NCBI GenBank assembly: GCA_963662155.1
Contig: OY759274.1
Coordinates: 41,135,842-41,199,841, forward strand
Reading direction: 5' to 3'
Origin: Lamellibrachia columna
Taxonomy: Eukaryota > Annelida > Polychaeta > Sabellida > Siboglinidae
Length of the DNA: 64,000 nt
Shown here in pieces: positions 31,892 to 43,313 of this stretch. A model generated the notes under the pieces. It was not told where the DNA came from. It saw nothing but the letters and a program-made list of their open reading frames with translations, and ran no database searches. Position 1 is the first letter of the stretch, and each line of letters opens with the position of its first letter. The position numbers were made by a program, and so were the translations under genes.

Positions 31892-33865
31892 TGAAAAATG
31901 AGCAAGACTGGGCTGTTTTAATATATTGGCAAACAATGTAAAAGCTAAATTATGCCAAAACATTTTTTGGAAAATAATTACAACACTTTTTTGTGTACAA
32001 CAAAATATATTCTAAACCAACGACAACACACTTGGCTAAGCCATTCCTCTAAATGTATCATTATTATTATATTTGTTTGAGGATGAAAAGTATCTTTACA
32101 AAACATGGTTTGAAATAACATGCACTGTTATTCAAAAGCATGGTTGAACACTGAAGTCAGAGGAATTAGCTGTCTGTTGATTATAATGTGGTGCATCATA
32201 CTGAAGCACGGGTACCGCTGTGAGCTTCATAAATAAGCTATAAAACATTGTAAGGAATAGTAAATGCAGGCAATAAAGTAACAGAAAAAAGTAACAGGTT
32301 ATTTGGATTATTATTATTACTACAATTTTATACATTATAAAACTACTTTTTATGTGACAATGTTGTGTGTTACGAAGTCATAATGTTACAATAAATATTG
32401 CTAAAACATAGTATGACAGAATGCACACATTGATTGATCTGATCTAAGTCAAGTGGGCTCCACTTTAAAATGTAATCCAATCGGTTTTTTCGACAAACAG
32501 TTAATAATGATTAAAACAGAGAATTGGATTAACAGAATAGCATCCAGTTGCAATGGCCTCATGACATCTTGATGATTATTAAGGTGGTGTTGGCTTCTCT
32601 AGCTGGTATGGTACCTTATGACGATTCTGATCACAAAAGGCTTCCCACATAATAAGAATTAAGATACCAGTCAGAACAATTTATTCAATGCAACATGCAA
32701 CAAGGGTGGAAAAAATCTTCCAAATATGAAAAATAATTATACATTTCTAGGTAGGATAGCAGTATAGTGCTACCAATTCAAAGAACGAAGTAATGCGAAA
32801 TAATGATACATTTTTAGGATAACATATTGCTACATGATTTCCGTTTACCAGGAATATTATATTGAAATTGTGAATTATAAGGAGTGTAAAAATTACCTTT
32901 AGGCGATGTTAAGCTAAAAATAAAGATTTTATTAAATTAATTTGCTCTTGTTAATATTATTGATATACTGACAGCACAATAAGCACTCCTCCACCCCCCC
33001 CCCGCCCAGCAGATGGTGGCGGTATATACCATAACTAAACCAATAAGACATAAATGAAAATGCAATTTTCGCAGTTACTGACCCGATAGTTACTCAGTAC
33101 ATATTTGTGTTATTATATTAAATTACTAATACTATTATGTCATTTTTCAGAAATGAAAATGCGTGCCGTATGGGAAACCTGGAAAGTAAACATACTCGAA
33201 GACGAAGTTAGAATCGATAGCGAAAACTTGCTGTTACTTATAACTTTGGTCGAAAACGGCAGATTTGACTTGCTTCTAACAGCTAGCGTGTTTTCGCACA
33301 AGAAACATTGGAAGAGTGTTTAATTCCGATATTCCTAAAATTAATAAATTCACATAGCCACGAGTCGTGACGCCGGTTCAAAAATAAAGCAAAAAAGGAA
33401 CAGGTTTTATACCTTATCTCTAGCAGTATGTGCTCTGAAAAAACTTCTTTTTTTTAATATCATAAAGATCAATGTTAAGACATTTTTGGTATACCTTTTT
33501 ACCTTTCAGACTTTCGACAAACAGCTAATAATGTACACTTTTCAAACGTTTACACCAAGTAAGGTACATCATCGGACAAAATGGCCCCTAATCCACATGG
33601 TTGCGCAACACACTGACATTTGTGCGAGTGCCGCGCATTTTGCCTACCTCACAGATGTTTCGTTAATAACAAGTTTAAATTACTATACTCGGCCTTTCTG
33701 GTAGCGGAATGACTTGAGTGATTGACTTGCTTATATATAATTTATTCGAACATCCACCAACCCACAACTAAATTTTTTTCAATTCTAAGTAAATTAACAT
33801 AAGACTATGTGTAACCTGATTTATACTTGAGTTTTCAACTTTAATTTATAGTGGACCCATCCCAA
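31892..33865. other. ABCE1: ABCE1 5' flank; promoter or untranslated exon expected, none assigned
   Basis: AT-rich sequence without recognised coding exon. A non-coding first exon of ABCE1 is expected here because an acceptor precedes the ATG exon, but I cannot place it. A short open frame at 33105-33323 has no recognisable domain. Confidence 0.4.
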
Positions 33866-33869
33866 GTCT

Positions 33870-33960
33870 CAAGTATCAAGTGATTATAGTCCAAACAGCC
33901 CAAACTTGGGCTAACGCAATAGTTTGTGGTGGACTGTGCGCATGCGCTGTGGGTGGTACA
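33870..33960 (-). mobile_element. SINE family A, 3' part
   Basis: TATAGTCCAAACAGCCCAAA followed by CTTGGGCTAACG matches the 3' part of the SINE at 36370-36570 (TATACTCCAAACAGCCCAAT, CTTGAGCTAACG). Confidence 0.65.
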
Positions 33961-34029
33961 TACAACTAAAATACTAGTATCTATAATGTTGCTGAAAGGG
34001 TTTATATCTGATAGTTTTATTTATTTTAT

Positions 34030-34665
34030 GTATAGGATGTTAGATGAACGTTTTGAATAGGTTGGTAATGTGTATGGATACTGTTGTTGTCTTGCCACAT
34101 GCACACATGGACAGTCTCCATACCCCACACCATGGATAAGTTTACGGTGAGCACTGTGTTTTAAAGGCAGTTTAGGTGAGGAGGTGTGGTGAAAGGGAGT
34201 TTCATGATAGCTTCTTGAAATGATTTTGGGTTTTTTATGCTGGTGATTTTTGGTGGAATCATATTCCATATGCGAATGGCTCTGGGATAAAATGAAAAGA
34301 CCATTGCATTTATACGACACCTGGAGGCTACGTAATATCCACGGGTTCGATAGCGGGTTAGTAGGCCTGGAGGGGGGGGGGGGTGATCTCAATAATGTTA
34401 TTTAGAATTTTGTAAAAGGTTGTGGTTTGTTTAATAATACGTCTACATTCAAGGGTTGGCCATCCAAGGGCAGTAATTAGATCTGCTGGATTTGTGTTCC
34501 GTCTGTAATAATTTTTAACAAATCTGGCAGCAGAGTGTTGTACTCTTTTTCAAGGCTTTTAACTTGTGAAATGGTGTGAGGATTCCATATGGGTGACGAG
34601 TACTCGAGTTTTGGCCGGATTAGCGTGTTGTAGGCTGTTCATAGCATGTTGTAGGCTGTTCGTCG
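34030..34665 (-). mobile_element. LINE reverse transcriptase C-terminal fragment
   Basis: The minus strand reads HSAARFVKNYYRRNTNPADL, then ITALGWPTLECRRIIKQTTT, then FSFYPRAIRIWNMIPPKI, then SFQEAIMKLPF. This is the post-RT tail of a Jockey/L2-type LINE, with frameshifts. Confidence 0.8.
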
Positions 34666-35200
34666 CTGGTATGACGAGTAATGATGGCAATTCTGTGGGG
34701 AAACTGTTGATCGACGTTTGGGCGTTTCTAGTTCACAGAAATACGTCTACTAAGACATGAAGTGCACTGGACTATACGTACAAATGATTCGCGTACATCC
34801 ACACTTGGCTAAATTGACCAATCCACGTTTCAATAGGTAAATCAGCCAGAGGTCGTGTACGTAAACTGCCACTCTTCAGCACCTGTTATGTTAGCCTATA
34901 TAGATTATATCTTGATATACTTATATACAAACTTCATAATTCGTTTTCTGCGAACACAATAGAAGCATGTTTAATTACTATTTTTAAATGTTATTCAAAA
35001 CTTTTAAGAAAGCATTTTGCATACCTTTTGGGTAAACATTATTGATATCGATTTCGCAAAAAAAAAACAATACAGTAGCATACATGTACGTGTTTGTTTG
35101 TGTTACTGTATATTAAATACATTCGAATCAAATGTTGAATTCAGTGCAACACCAAAAATGAATATATAATACAAAATACGGCAATTAACACACATACACA
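34666..35200. other. Unassigned AT-rich sequence
   Basis: No exon, RNA gene or repeat recognised. Confidence 0.45.
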
Positions 35201-35206
35201 TTATAT

Positions 35207-36216
35207 TAATTATTGGTTCCGCTTACAAATAAAATTATATCGTCTACTGTAGTACGTTGTTTTACACGTTGTATTGCGATGCTCGTACGACTACCTATAT
35301 TTACTACTTCACTTGCTTTCCGTCTACCAATACTAAAAATTAGTGTTTTGCGTGGGATAAGATACATTATTTTTCCCTTTGTGAGTGTCATATGTATATA
35401 ATGTATCTAGACCATGTGCTGTATATAAAACCCACGTACAACGGTGTAACGTACGTCGTCCTTCTTATCATTGTTAGCGCGCGGCGCTGTAATGCAGTAG
35501 AGTTGTTGCAAAACACAAAGTTTTAATATAATTGTTGGAGATAGATGTGTGTTAAACCTAGATCCTTGTGTTTATTACTGTAGAGTAGGGTGGGGCAAAG
35601 CGCACCCCTTTAGAGGCAAACGAATTGGCCTACTTATTTTCATTTCAGGCGAAACGGTCAACACATGCAGTCACACGTACACACATCTTATCTAAATAGT
35701 AATAACATTGCATAACCTTAGTAACAACGCAAATCTCGTCATGTGGGTCAAAGCGCACTCCCCGTTCACCTTGTTCCCCACTACTGTATATTATATGGTG
35801 TGCTAGCCTTGTCTATATATTTTGTAGTACATTTATTGGATAATCGACCATATTAATGCACACCATGCATCGATCTGTAGACCCTATTTAGTTAGAGATA
35901 ATGTTCAAAGAAACATTATAAAACAAGAAAAAAAGAAAGAAAGTTAGCGCATGATCAGCGCTTCTGTTAATTAACATAAGTGGGTGGTTTATTACATAAA
36001 ATAGTCGTGAACGTGCCTTACGGGTATTAAATGGATTAATTTATAAAACAACCAATCTCAGGAGATACTCTTTACCCCGTATTGAACGGGTCATTGAAAT
36101 AAAAAGTATGTCATATTATTACTTGTATGAACCAGTGACACCTACAATAACAAGATATAGGGGACATAACAATAGTTATCTCACAGTTTCAACTAGAGCA
36201 GCTTGCTATCTGATGC
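35207..36216. repeat. Left arm of a large inverted repeat
   Basis: Matches, in reverse complement, blocks of 37184-39474. Examples: 36180-36216 pairs with 37187-37225 (CATCAGATAGCAAGCTG), 35968-36090 pairs with 37310-37460, and 35215-35765 pairs with 37966-38001 plus 39017-39474. The middle (about 35770-35955) has no partner in the right arm. It contains GGTGGGGCAAAGCGCACCCC at 35590, echoed in inverse near 35750. Confidence 0.88.
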
Positions 36217-36369
36217 AGCTGTGGCGCCAACTTTGGAGATTTTCAGACAGAGGATCTCCAGTGTGCAACATTAATTCATATTGCATCTTTCATGCTATCA
36301 ACTTTTTTCTTTCTCTCACAATTTCTTTTACAGCACATTAGCACGTATGCACAGTGTCTCATGTCTCAT

Positions 36370-36570
36370 GTAGTTATACTCCAAACAGCCCAATCTTGAG
36401 CTAACGTACGCAGGAGTTTGGACCAACGGCTTTTAGTGTCTCTTCCGAAAGACACGGGCAAAGTGGGGTGAACGAAATTGCTCAAGCTTCGAAACGGCGG
36501 AGGTGGAATCGAACCACCGTCCTCTCGATCGACAGGCGGGTGCTCTAACCATTAGACCACCGCTCGCCTA
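36370..36570 (-). mobile_element. tRNA-derived SINE, family A
   Basis: Read on the minus strand it starts AGCGGTGGTCTAATGGTTAG (A-box-like TGGTCTAATGG) and has a perfect B box GGTTCGATTCC (plus 36505-36515), then a SINE body with GTGTCTTTCGGAAGAGACAC and a tail with GTTAGCTCAAGATTGGGCTG. It lacks a proper tRNA cloverleaf 3' end, so it is a SINE, not a tRNA gene. Confidence 0.85.
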
Positions 36571-37180
36571 TTAGACCACCGCTCGCCTATTAGACCACTG
36601 CTCCCCTGTTAGACCACCGCTCCGGCCCCTAATAGACCACCGCTCCCCTGTTAGACCACCGCTCCCCTGTTAGACCACTGCTCCCCTGTTAGACCACCGC
36701 TCCCTTATTAGACCACCGCTCCCCTGTTAGACCACCGCTCCCCTGTTAGACCACTGCTCCCCTTTTAGACCACCGCTCCCTTATTAGACCACCGCTCCCC
36801 TGTTAGACCACCGCTCCCCTGTTAGACCACTGCTCCCCTGTTAGACTACCGCTCCCCTATTAGACCACCGCTCCCCTGTTAGACCACCGCTCCCCTGTTA
36901 GACCACCGCTCCCCTGTTAGACCACCGCTCCCCTGTTAGACCACTGCTCCCCTGTTAGACCACCGCTCCCTTATTAGACCACCGCTCCCCTGTTAGACCA
37001 CCGCTCCCCTGTTAGACCACTGCTCCCCTTTTAGACCACCGCTCCCTTATTAGACCACCACTCCCCTGTTAGACCACCGCTCCCCTGTTAGACCACTGCT
37101 CCCCTGTTAGACCACCGCTCCCTTATTAGACCACCGCCCCCCCTGTTAGACCACCGCTCCCCTATTAGACCACCGCTCCC
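36552..37180. repeat. 19-bp array grown from the SINE 5' end, about 33 units
   Basis: The unit TTAGACCACCGCTCCCCTG repeats about 33 times with ACTGCT, CCTTA and CTTTT variants. The first units (TTAGACCACCGCTCGCCTA) are the 5' end of the adjacent SINE, so the array is an expansion of its A-box region. It ends 4 bp before the right arm of the inverted repeat. Confidence 0.92.
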
Positions 37181-37496
37181 TTTTGCATCAGATAGCAAGC
37201 TGTTCTAATTGAAATTGTGAGATAACTATTTTTATGTCCCCTATATCTTGTTATTGTAGATGTCACTTGTTCATACAAGTAATAAAATTACATACTTTTT
37301 TATTTTTTTATTCCAATGACCCGTTCAATACGGGATAAAGATCGAGTATCCCCTGATATTGGTTGTTTTATAAATTAATCCATTTAAGACCTGCATGTAA
37401 GGCATGTTCAAGACTATTTTATGTAATAAACCACCCACTTATGTTAATTAACAGTGCTTGCGTGTGTGCGTGTATGTACGTATGCATTGCACACAT

Positions 37497-37499
37497 ACA

Positions 37500-37567
<68 letters not shown>

Positions 37568-37570
37568 CGT
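37497..37570. repeat. (ACGC)n microsatellite
   Basis: About 17 ACGC units. Cys/Arg/Ala and His/Thr reading frames over it are simple-repeat artefacts. Confidence 0.95.
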
Positions 37571-38001
37571 ACGCAGACGCACACGCTCAGTGAAATACCA
37601 TTGTAGGGTAATTGTGAATTATAATCATGACCCTTAATTAATGTGTTTGCCAACATTACAAAAATAAAAAATAAAAAATTGTGTACATATATTTTATAAT
37701 GGCGAAAGGGTCCGTCTGTGTAGGTTACTTGCTTATAAGCGGGTTATGTCCAGCTTAATTTGAGTAATATAAGCATTACTCCAACAAACAGCTAATATCA
37801 ATAGTTAACATTGCATATATGTGCACCGTTGAAGATCTAATGCACCACCTGACATTTTGCAAAGTAAACGACACGGTAGGTTTGAAGTAGTTATGTGCAT
37901 AATTATGTATATTATCGCCCAACCCGCTTTCTTGAAGTTCTTCCTCAAGATTCGAGTGCATATCCCACTTTGACCCACATGACGAAATTTGCGTTGTTAC
38001 T

Positions 38002-39016
38002 GTGTTGTTTAACAAGATTTGCCATCCAAGCCAAAGGCCCAGATGGCAAGTGGACAAGGAAGCCATTGGCTTATCGAGAGTCCAACAATGTTCATCTACT
38101 TATAACCCGCCCTCCTGAGATATGTGTCAACCTTGTTTTTAAACATATTCACGCTGCTAGCTGTTACACAATCTGTAGACAATTTGTTCCATTCATTTAT
38201 TGTCCTCTGTGAGAACGAGTGCTTCCTGATGTCCAATCTACATTGATCCTTTACTAATTTTACCTCATGTCCTCTAGTTCTGCTATCCTTCTTGAGTGAG
38301 AAAAACATATTTCTATCAATATTTTCATACCCATTCAATATCTTAAAAACTTCAATCTGATCTCCTCTTAACCTCCTTGTCTCTAGAGTTGTTAAACCAC
38401 ATTCTTTCAGGCGTTCTTCATAACTAAGGTCTCTCAGTTCTGGAATAATTTTAGTTGCTCTCCTTTGTATGCGTTCAAGCGTATCTATATCCTTCTTACG
38501 ATTTGGTCTCCATGCTTGTATACAGTATTCTAAATGAGGTCTAACTATTGCTTTATAAAGAGGTATAATTAACTTTTTTCCCTTGTATGTTATGTTTCTT
38601 CTAATCAATCCAAGAATTTGATTACCCTTTGAAGCTGCAATACCACCCTGCTCTGAAACTTTCATATCAGCGCTTATTGTAACTCCTAAGTCCTTTTCTT
38701 TTACAGTAGTACCCAGAACAGTATCTCCCATTTTATAGTTTACATTCAAGTTACTTGTTATACCTGTATGTAGGCATTTACATTTCCCAAAATTGAACAA
38801 CATCTGCCATTTCTCAGACCATTTCACTAATCTGTCTAGATCGTTTTGTAAATGTTGTTTATCACCATCAGTATTAACCTTTCTAAACAGTTTTGTGTCA
38901 TCCACAAATTTCAGTACGTTACTTGTTATACTGTCGTCCAAGTCATTGATATAAATTAAGAATAATATAGGTCCTAATACTGATCCTTGAGGTACCCCAC
39001 TCAAAACCGATTTCCA
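38002..39016 (-). mobile_element. CR1-like LINE, 5'-truncated, with 8-bp target duplication
   Basis: One uninterrupted minus-strand frame of about 300 codons (38096-39004) starts inside the [30 protein letters not shown] (catalytic DD kept), NKLSTDCVTASSVNMFKNKV, ending RRAGYK. It is flanked by TTGTTACT on both sides (37994-38001 and 39017-39024), and the uninterrupted left arm of the inverted repeat shows the empty site. This is a recent, 5'-truncated insertion; endonuclease and ORF1 are missing. Confidence 0.95.
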
Positions 39017-39476
39017 TTGTTACTAAGGTTATGCAATGCTATTACTATTTAGATAAGATATGTGTATGTGTGACTGCATGTGTTGACCGTTTCGCCTGAA
39101 ATGAAAATAAGTAGGCCAATTCGTTTGCCTCTAAAGGGGTGCGCTTTGCCCCACCCTACTCTACAGTACAGTAATAAACACAAGGATCTAGGTTTAACAC
39201 ACATCTATCTCCAACAATTATATTAAAACTTTGTGTTTTGCAACAACTCTACTGCATTACAGCGCCGTGCGCTAACAATGATAAGAAGGACGACGTTATA
39301 CCATTGTACGTGGGTTTTATATACAGCGCATGGTCTAGATACATTATATACATATGACACTCACAAAGGGAAAAATAATGTATCTTATCCCACGCAAAAC
39401 ACTAATTATTAGTATTGGTAGACGGAAAGCAAGTGAAGTAGTAAATATAGGTAGTCGTATGAGCATCACAATATAA

Positions 39477-39790
39477 GAAGGCAGTAGAACCAGAGAACCA
39501 GAGGACACAAAGCAGCATTAGTTAAGGAGCAGTGTAGGTTGGACATGAGAAAGTACTCTTTCTCACAGAGGGTGATAAATGAATGGAACAAACTGCCAAA
39601 TGATTGTGTTAATGCTAGTAGTGTGAATATGTTTAAAAATAGAATTGACAGATATTTGATAAGGGTGGGCTACACATAGATGAGAAAATTGTTGGACTCT
39701 CGATAAGCCAATGGCTTCCTTGTCCACTTTGCCATCTGGAACTTGTTGTTTGGGATGGCAATCTTGTTAAATCTTGTTAAATAACTCTAG
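39477..39790 (+). mobile_element. CR1-like LINE 3' end fragment, subfamily 2
   Basis: The plus strand encodes QCRLDMRKYSFSQRVINEWN, then LPNDCVNASSVNMFKNRID, stop, then a 3' UTR ending in repeated ATCTTGTTAA. It matches 56905-57270 more closely than the subfamily 1 copies. Confidence 0.88.
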
Positions 39791-39851
39791 CCACAATCGC
39801 TAGTACGTTATTTGAATCCTTGATATTATCCAGGGTTTCTACTTTTTTATC

Positions 39852-40760
39852 TACATGTGTAAACCAATTTGGATTTAAAAAGTATCACTCACCTGAAATG
39901 CTCATATTTTTATTAAAAGAACGCTTTTGACACTACATAGTGAATGGCTCATCTATGTATGTTACTATGCTGGATGCCTCTAAGGCCTTTGACAAAGTCA
40001 ACCATAGTAAACTATTCACCAAACTAACTGACCGGGGATGTCCTTCTTTTATTGTGCACATTCTTTATTACTGGTACAGAACCCAGAAATTCACTGTCAG
40101 ATGGTGTTGTAGCTTCTCAGAATTTGTTTACCGTTTCAAATGGTGTTAAGCAGGGTGGAATCCTTTCTTCGCATATTTTTAACGTTTACATGGATGACTT
40201 AAGTGTATATTTGAATAAATTACAAATTGGCTGTCTTTATGCATAATGAATCATATGATGTATGCCGATGACCTTTGTGTTTTTTCACCTAGTGTTGCTG
40301 GGTTGAGAAAACTCACCGATTGTTCTGCCGAGTACAGCAATATATTTGATATAACATACAATGCCAACAAATCTTTCTGTATAATTATTGATAACAAACC
40401 TAGGGACAAGAAAAATATTCATCCTGTTGTTATCAATAACCATACACTACTTTACACTGAGAAATGTAAATACCTTGGCCATATATTATAACCAATAATC
40501 TTACTGATGATGACGATATTGCCAGGCAGAAAAGATGTATATACGCACAGGCAAATGCTTTAGCCAGAAAATTTAACTTATGCAACAGTTCCATTAAAAC
40601 AACTTTATTTAATTCATACTGTGGTTCAATGTACACCTCAAGTCTTTGGTGTAATTTTAAAAAACAGAGTCTGAGAGGTATTACTGTTGCTTATAACAAC
40701 AGTTTTAGCTTAATGTTGCTAAGAAGACTGTTATTTGTTATGTTACGATATATAATAAAC
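39852..40760 (+). mobile_element. LINE reverse transcriptase fragment, frameshifted
   Basis: The plus strand reads VTMLDASKAFDKVNHSKLF, then VSNGVKQGGILSSHIFNVYM, then NHMMYADDLCVFSPSVAGL (YADD box), then LYTEKCKYLGHIL and a tail to about 40730. RT blocks are in order across four frames. It ends about 150 bp before the TRIM gene ATG. Confidence 0.88.
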
Positions 40761-40893
40761 CCTTTTATTATTATATTATTATGTTTCTTTGTTGTAAGTT
40801 ACACATGTAAGGCATCAACACAGCTGTGCAGATTTATAATGCAGATAACATTTCTAGCAGATTTAAAGATGACCTGATTGCGTCCTCTTCCAG

Positions 40894-43313
40894 ACAAGCA
40901 ACTCTACCCGGAGTAATGGCGGCACCATTGAGAGGACAGGGCCAGTCGGCAGAAAATGTCTCCGACCTGCTCAGTTGTTCTGTATGTATGGAGGTATTTG
41001 ACGACACCGATCACCTACCAAAGTTACTTCTCTGTCACCACACCTTCTGCGTTAGGTGCCTGATTCAACTCGCCAAACAAAACCAGTTCCTGAACTGCCC
41101 GACTTGTCGGCACAACACCGTGCTGACTGATCCTCCACCAGGTGGCCTGTTCGCGTTGCAGACAAACTTCTATATTCAGCAGATGAGAGAGCTCATTGGC
41201 GATGTTGCGAGGTTAAAGGTCAAAGGGTGTCGGAAACACTCGAGTGCCCCACTTGAGTACTTCTGCAAGACGTGCGAGGTGCTCATTTGCAAGGAATGCT
41301 GCACAGTGGACCATCGAACTGGCGCTGGTCACGTGACCCAGGAGGTGTCACTGGCCGCGGAGGAACAGAAATGTCTGCTGCGATTGGAGATGGCTGAGGG
41401 ACAGCAAGCTCTGATATCTAACAGACTGTATGTCGGCAAGCTCATGGCAGAAGTTGGATGTTTGTGTACAGCGAAAGACAAGGCCATGGACGATATTGAC
41501 AAAGCCTTTGACAGGTAATAATAACAACACCAAATTTATATCAAGTTATAATGTGCCATATGCACTTAGTGCTATGTGGCACTTTACATCAGACTATTAC
41601 TCAAAGTAAAGATAAATTTAAAAGTGATAATATATTTATAAATAAAACAATAAATGTAAGACATAAAAATTAGTTATTATTAGTTATTATACAATAAATG
41701 TAAGACTATTATATAAACTGTTCAGCATGGAACATATACAACATGACAAAACGTTATAAAACAACGGTACACGTTAAACAGCATAAAAAATGCCCTTTCT
41801 GCACATTCTTATTTACAGGTACATCGAGGTAGTGAATGTACGACGCAGGCAGCTTCAAGATAACCTGAAGGATCTGTACACATACAATTCCGACTGCCTG
41901 CAACGTCTGATGGATAACATCAAGACACAATCAACATCACTGGCCAGTCTCATCGAGCACTGCGAAGAGGCAATCCACAGTAGTAACATTTCCGACATTC
42001 TCGCGTACAAGTCAAAGTTGTCATTGAAAACCACTGAGGTGCGGACTGAAAGAAATAAGTGCATCGTCGGGAGTAACTACTTGCGCTTCTGTCCACAGGA
42101 GAGTGACTCGCAGTACTTGCATCTCGTCCAAGACTTGGGCTCAGTGCACATGGAACAGAAGCTGCCAGCATCTGTCAAGTTGATTGAGCAGGGGACATTC
42201 ACTGCCAGCATCTTTGCAAAGATTGTTCTCATACTACACAGTTTCGATGGCGATCCAATTAAAGATTACCCAATCAGTATTGAGATACATGATCCGTTCA
42301 ACGATTGTCTGCCAAATCTCGTGCAGTATCAGGAAGAGGGTCAGTATGAGGTGAGATGGCGTCCAGCAGTCAGCGGACTTCATCAAGTTCAGGTGAAGTT
42401 CCTTGATCGTTGCATCACTGGTGGGAACTTCACCTTGAGCATACAGAGCAACGACCCAGTTAGTAAGATTGGTGGAAAGGGGAGCGAGAAGGGGAAAATG
42501 GGCTACCCACGGGCTGTTGCCGTCGACAGGGATGACAACATGTTTGTCGTCGACACTGGCAACAATCGCATACAGAAATTCGACATGTCTGGCGCATTCC
42601 AGTACAGCTTTGAAATCTCATCGGAGGACGACACCTACTCGAGCTGTGGCATTGCGCTGAACAGAGATCACAGTGTGATCATCTGCCCTGAAGTGTGCGT
42701 CAATGAGGCTGATTTAGCCAGCGCCAATGCCATCCTGCAATATACGACGGATGGTGAACTCCTTAGTCGTAATGTGTATCAAAATGTCATGAAACGAGCC
42801 CTGTCTGTCGCAGTGAATAGTCATGGACACATTGTTATGGCCGACTTTGAACTCAACATCATCCTTGCGTTTGATCACAACTGTCGGTTCCTTTGGCAGA
42901 GTGGTGCCCCTGGTGTTGCACCCGGCCAGTTCAACCACCCGATGTTTGTGTGCATCGGCGAGAACGATTGTGTCATTGTCTCGGATGGCGACAATCATCG
43001 AATTCAGGTGTTCGACAACTGTGGAAAGTTCATGTACAAGTTCGGCATCAAGGGAAGTGGGAAAGGAGAGTTTAACATGCCCTTTGGGGTGACAGTGGAT
43101 AGACACGGCAACATCCTGGTAGTGGACGGAGGTAACAGACGCATACAGATCTTCAAGCCGCGTGGCGAGTTTATGTCATGTATCGAGAGTCTCGGCGATG
43201 AAATGAGTGCGCCCCGTGGCATTGCTGTCACATCAGACGGACATGCCCTGGTGGCTGATAGAGACAATCACTGTGTGAAGAAGTACAAGTACCTGCACTG
43301 TCCCCCACTCTAA
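40894..43313 (+). CDS. TRIM2/3-type RING-B-box-filamin-NHL protein
   Basis: Two exons (coding 40916-41514 and 41819-43313) join in phase to give 697 codons. Start: ATG at 40916, 22 bp after a TCTTCCAG acceptor at 40893, so an upstream non-coding exon is likely; an in-frame ATG further upstream would lie before that acceptor. Domains: RING about residues 20-65 (CSVCMEVF, CHHTFCVRCL, CPTC); one B-box (CRKHSSAPLEYFCKTCEVL, CKECC, H..H); coiled coil; filamin/ABP280 repeat (about 335-430: FDGDPIKDYPISIEIHDP, EGQYEVRWRP, GLHQVQVKF); six NHL repeats to the C-terminus (GYPRAVAVDRDDNMFVVDTG, DGDNHRIQVFD, VDGGNRRIQIF). This order with a single B-box is class VII TRIM, as in TRIM2/TRIM3 (E3 ubiquitin ligases); TRIM71 has two B-boxes. 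All Cys/His ligands I can check in the RING are present. Invertebrates often have many such paralogues, so no one-to-one name is given. Confidence 0.93.
40916..41514 (+). CDS. TRIM-NHL exon 1 (RING, B-box, coiled-coil start)
   Basis: MAAPLRGQGQ start to KAFD AG|GTAATA. Contains the RING and B-box and leaves in phase 2. Confidence 0.9.
41819..43313 (+). CDS. TRIM-NHL exon 2 (coiled coil, filamin, NHL)
   Basis: Follows the TTATTTACAG acceptor; the junction codon gives R, then YIEVVNVRRRQLQDN. Ends KKYKYLHCPPL and TAA at 43311-43313. Confidence 0.93.

Larger units (their letters stand above)
37184..39474. repeat. Right arm of the large inverted repeat, interrupted by a LINE
   Basis: Reverse-complement partner of the left arm in three blocks: 37184-37460, 37966-38001 and 39017-39474. 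Between the first two, 37461-37965 is unrelated to the left arm and includes an ACGC microsatellite. The LINE at 38002-39016 splits the rest. The arm stops where another LINE fragment begins near 39477. Confidence 0.88.

Noticed and set aside
36480..36570. tRNA gene (minus strand)
   Set aside because: A and B boxes are present but there is no matching acceptor stem or proper anticodon arm, and the sequence continues into a SINE body found elsewhere in the window.
37363..37656. Ala-Arg-Thr-His and Cys-Val-Arg-Ala repeat proteins
   Set aside because: Translation of the ACGC microsatellite.
42714..43267. Minus-strand open frames opposite the NHL domain
   Set aside because: Shadows of the well-supported TRIM-NHL exon.
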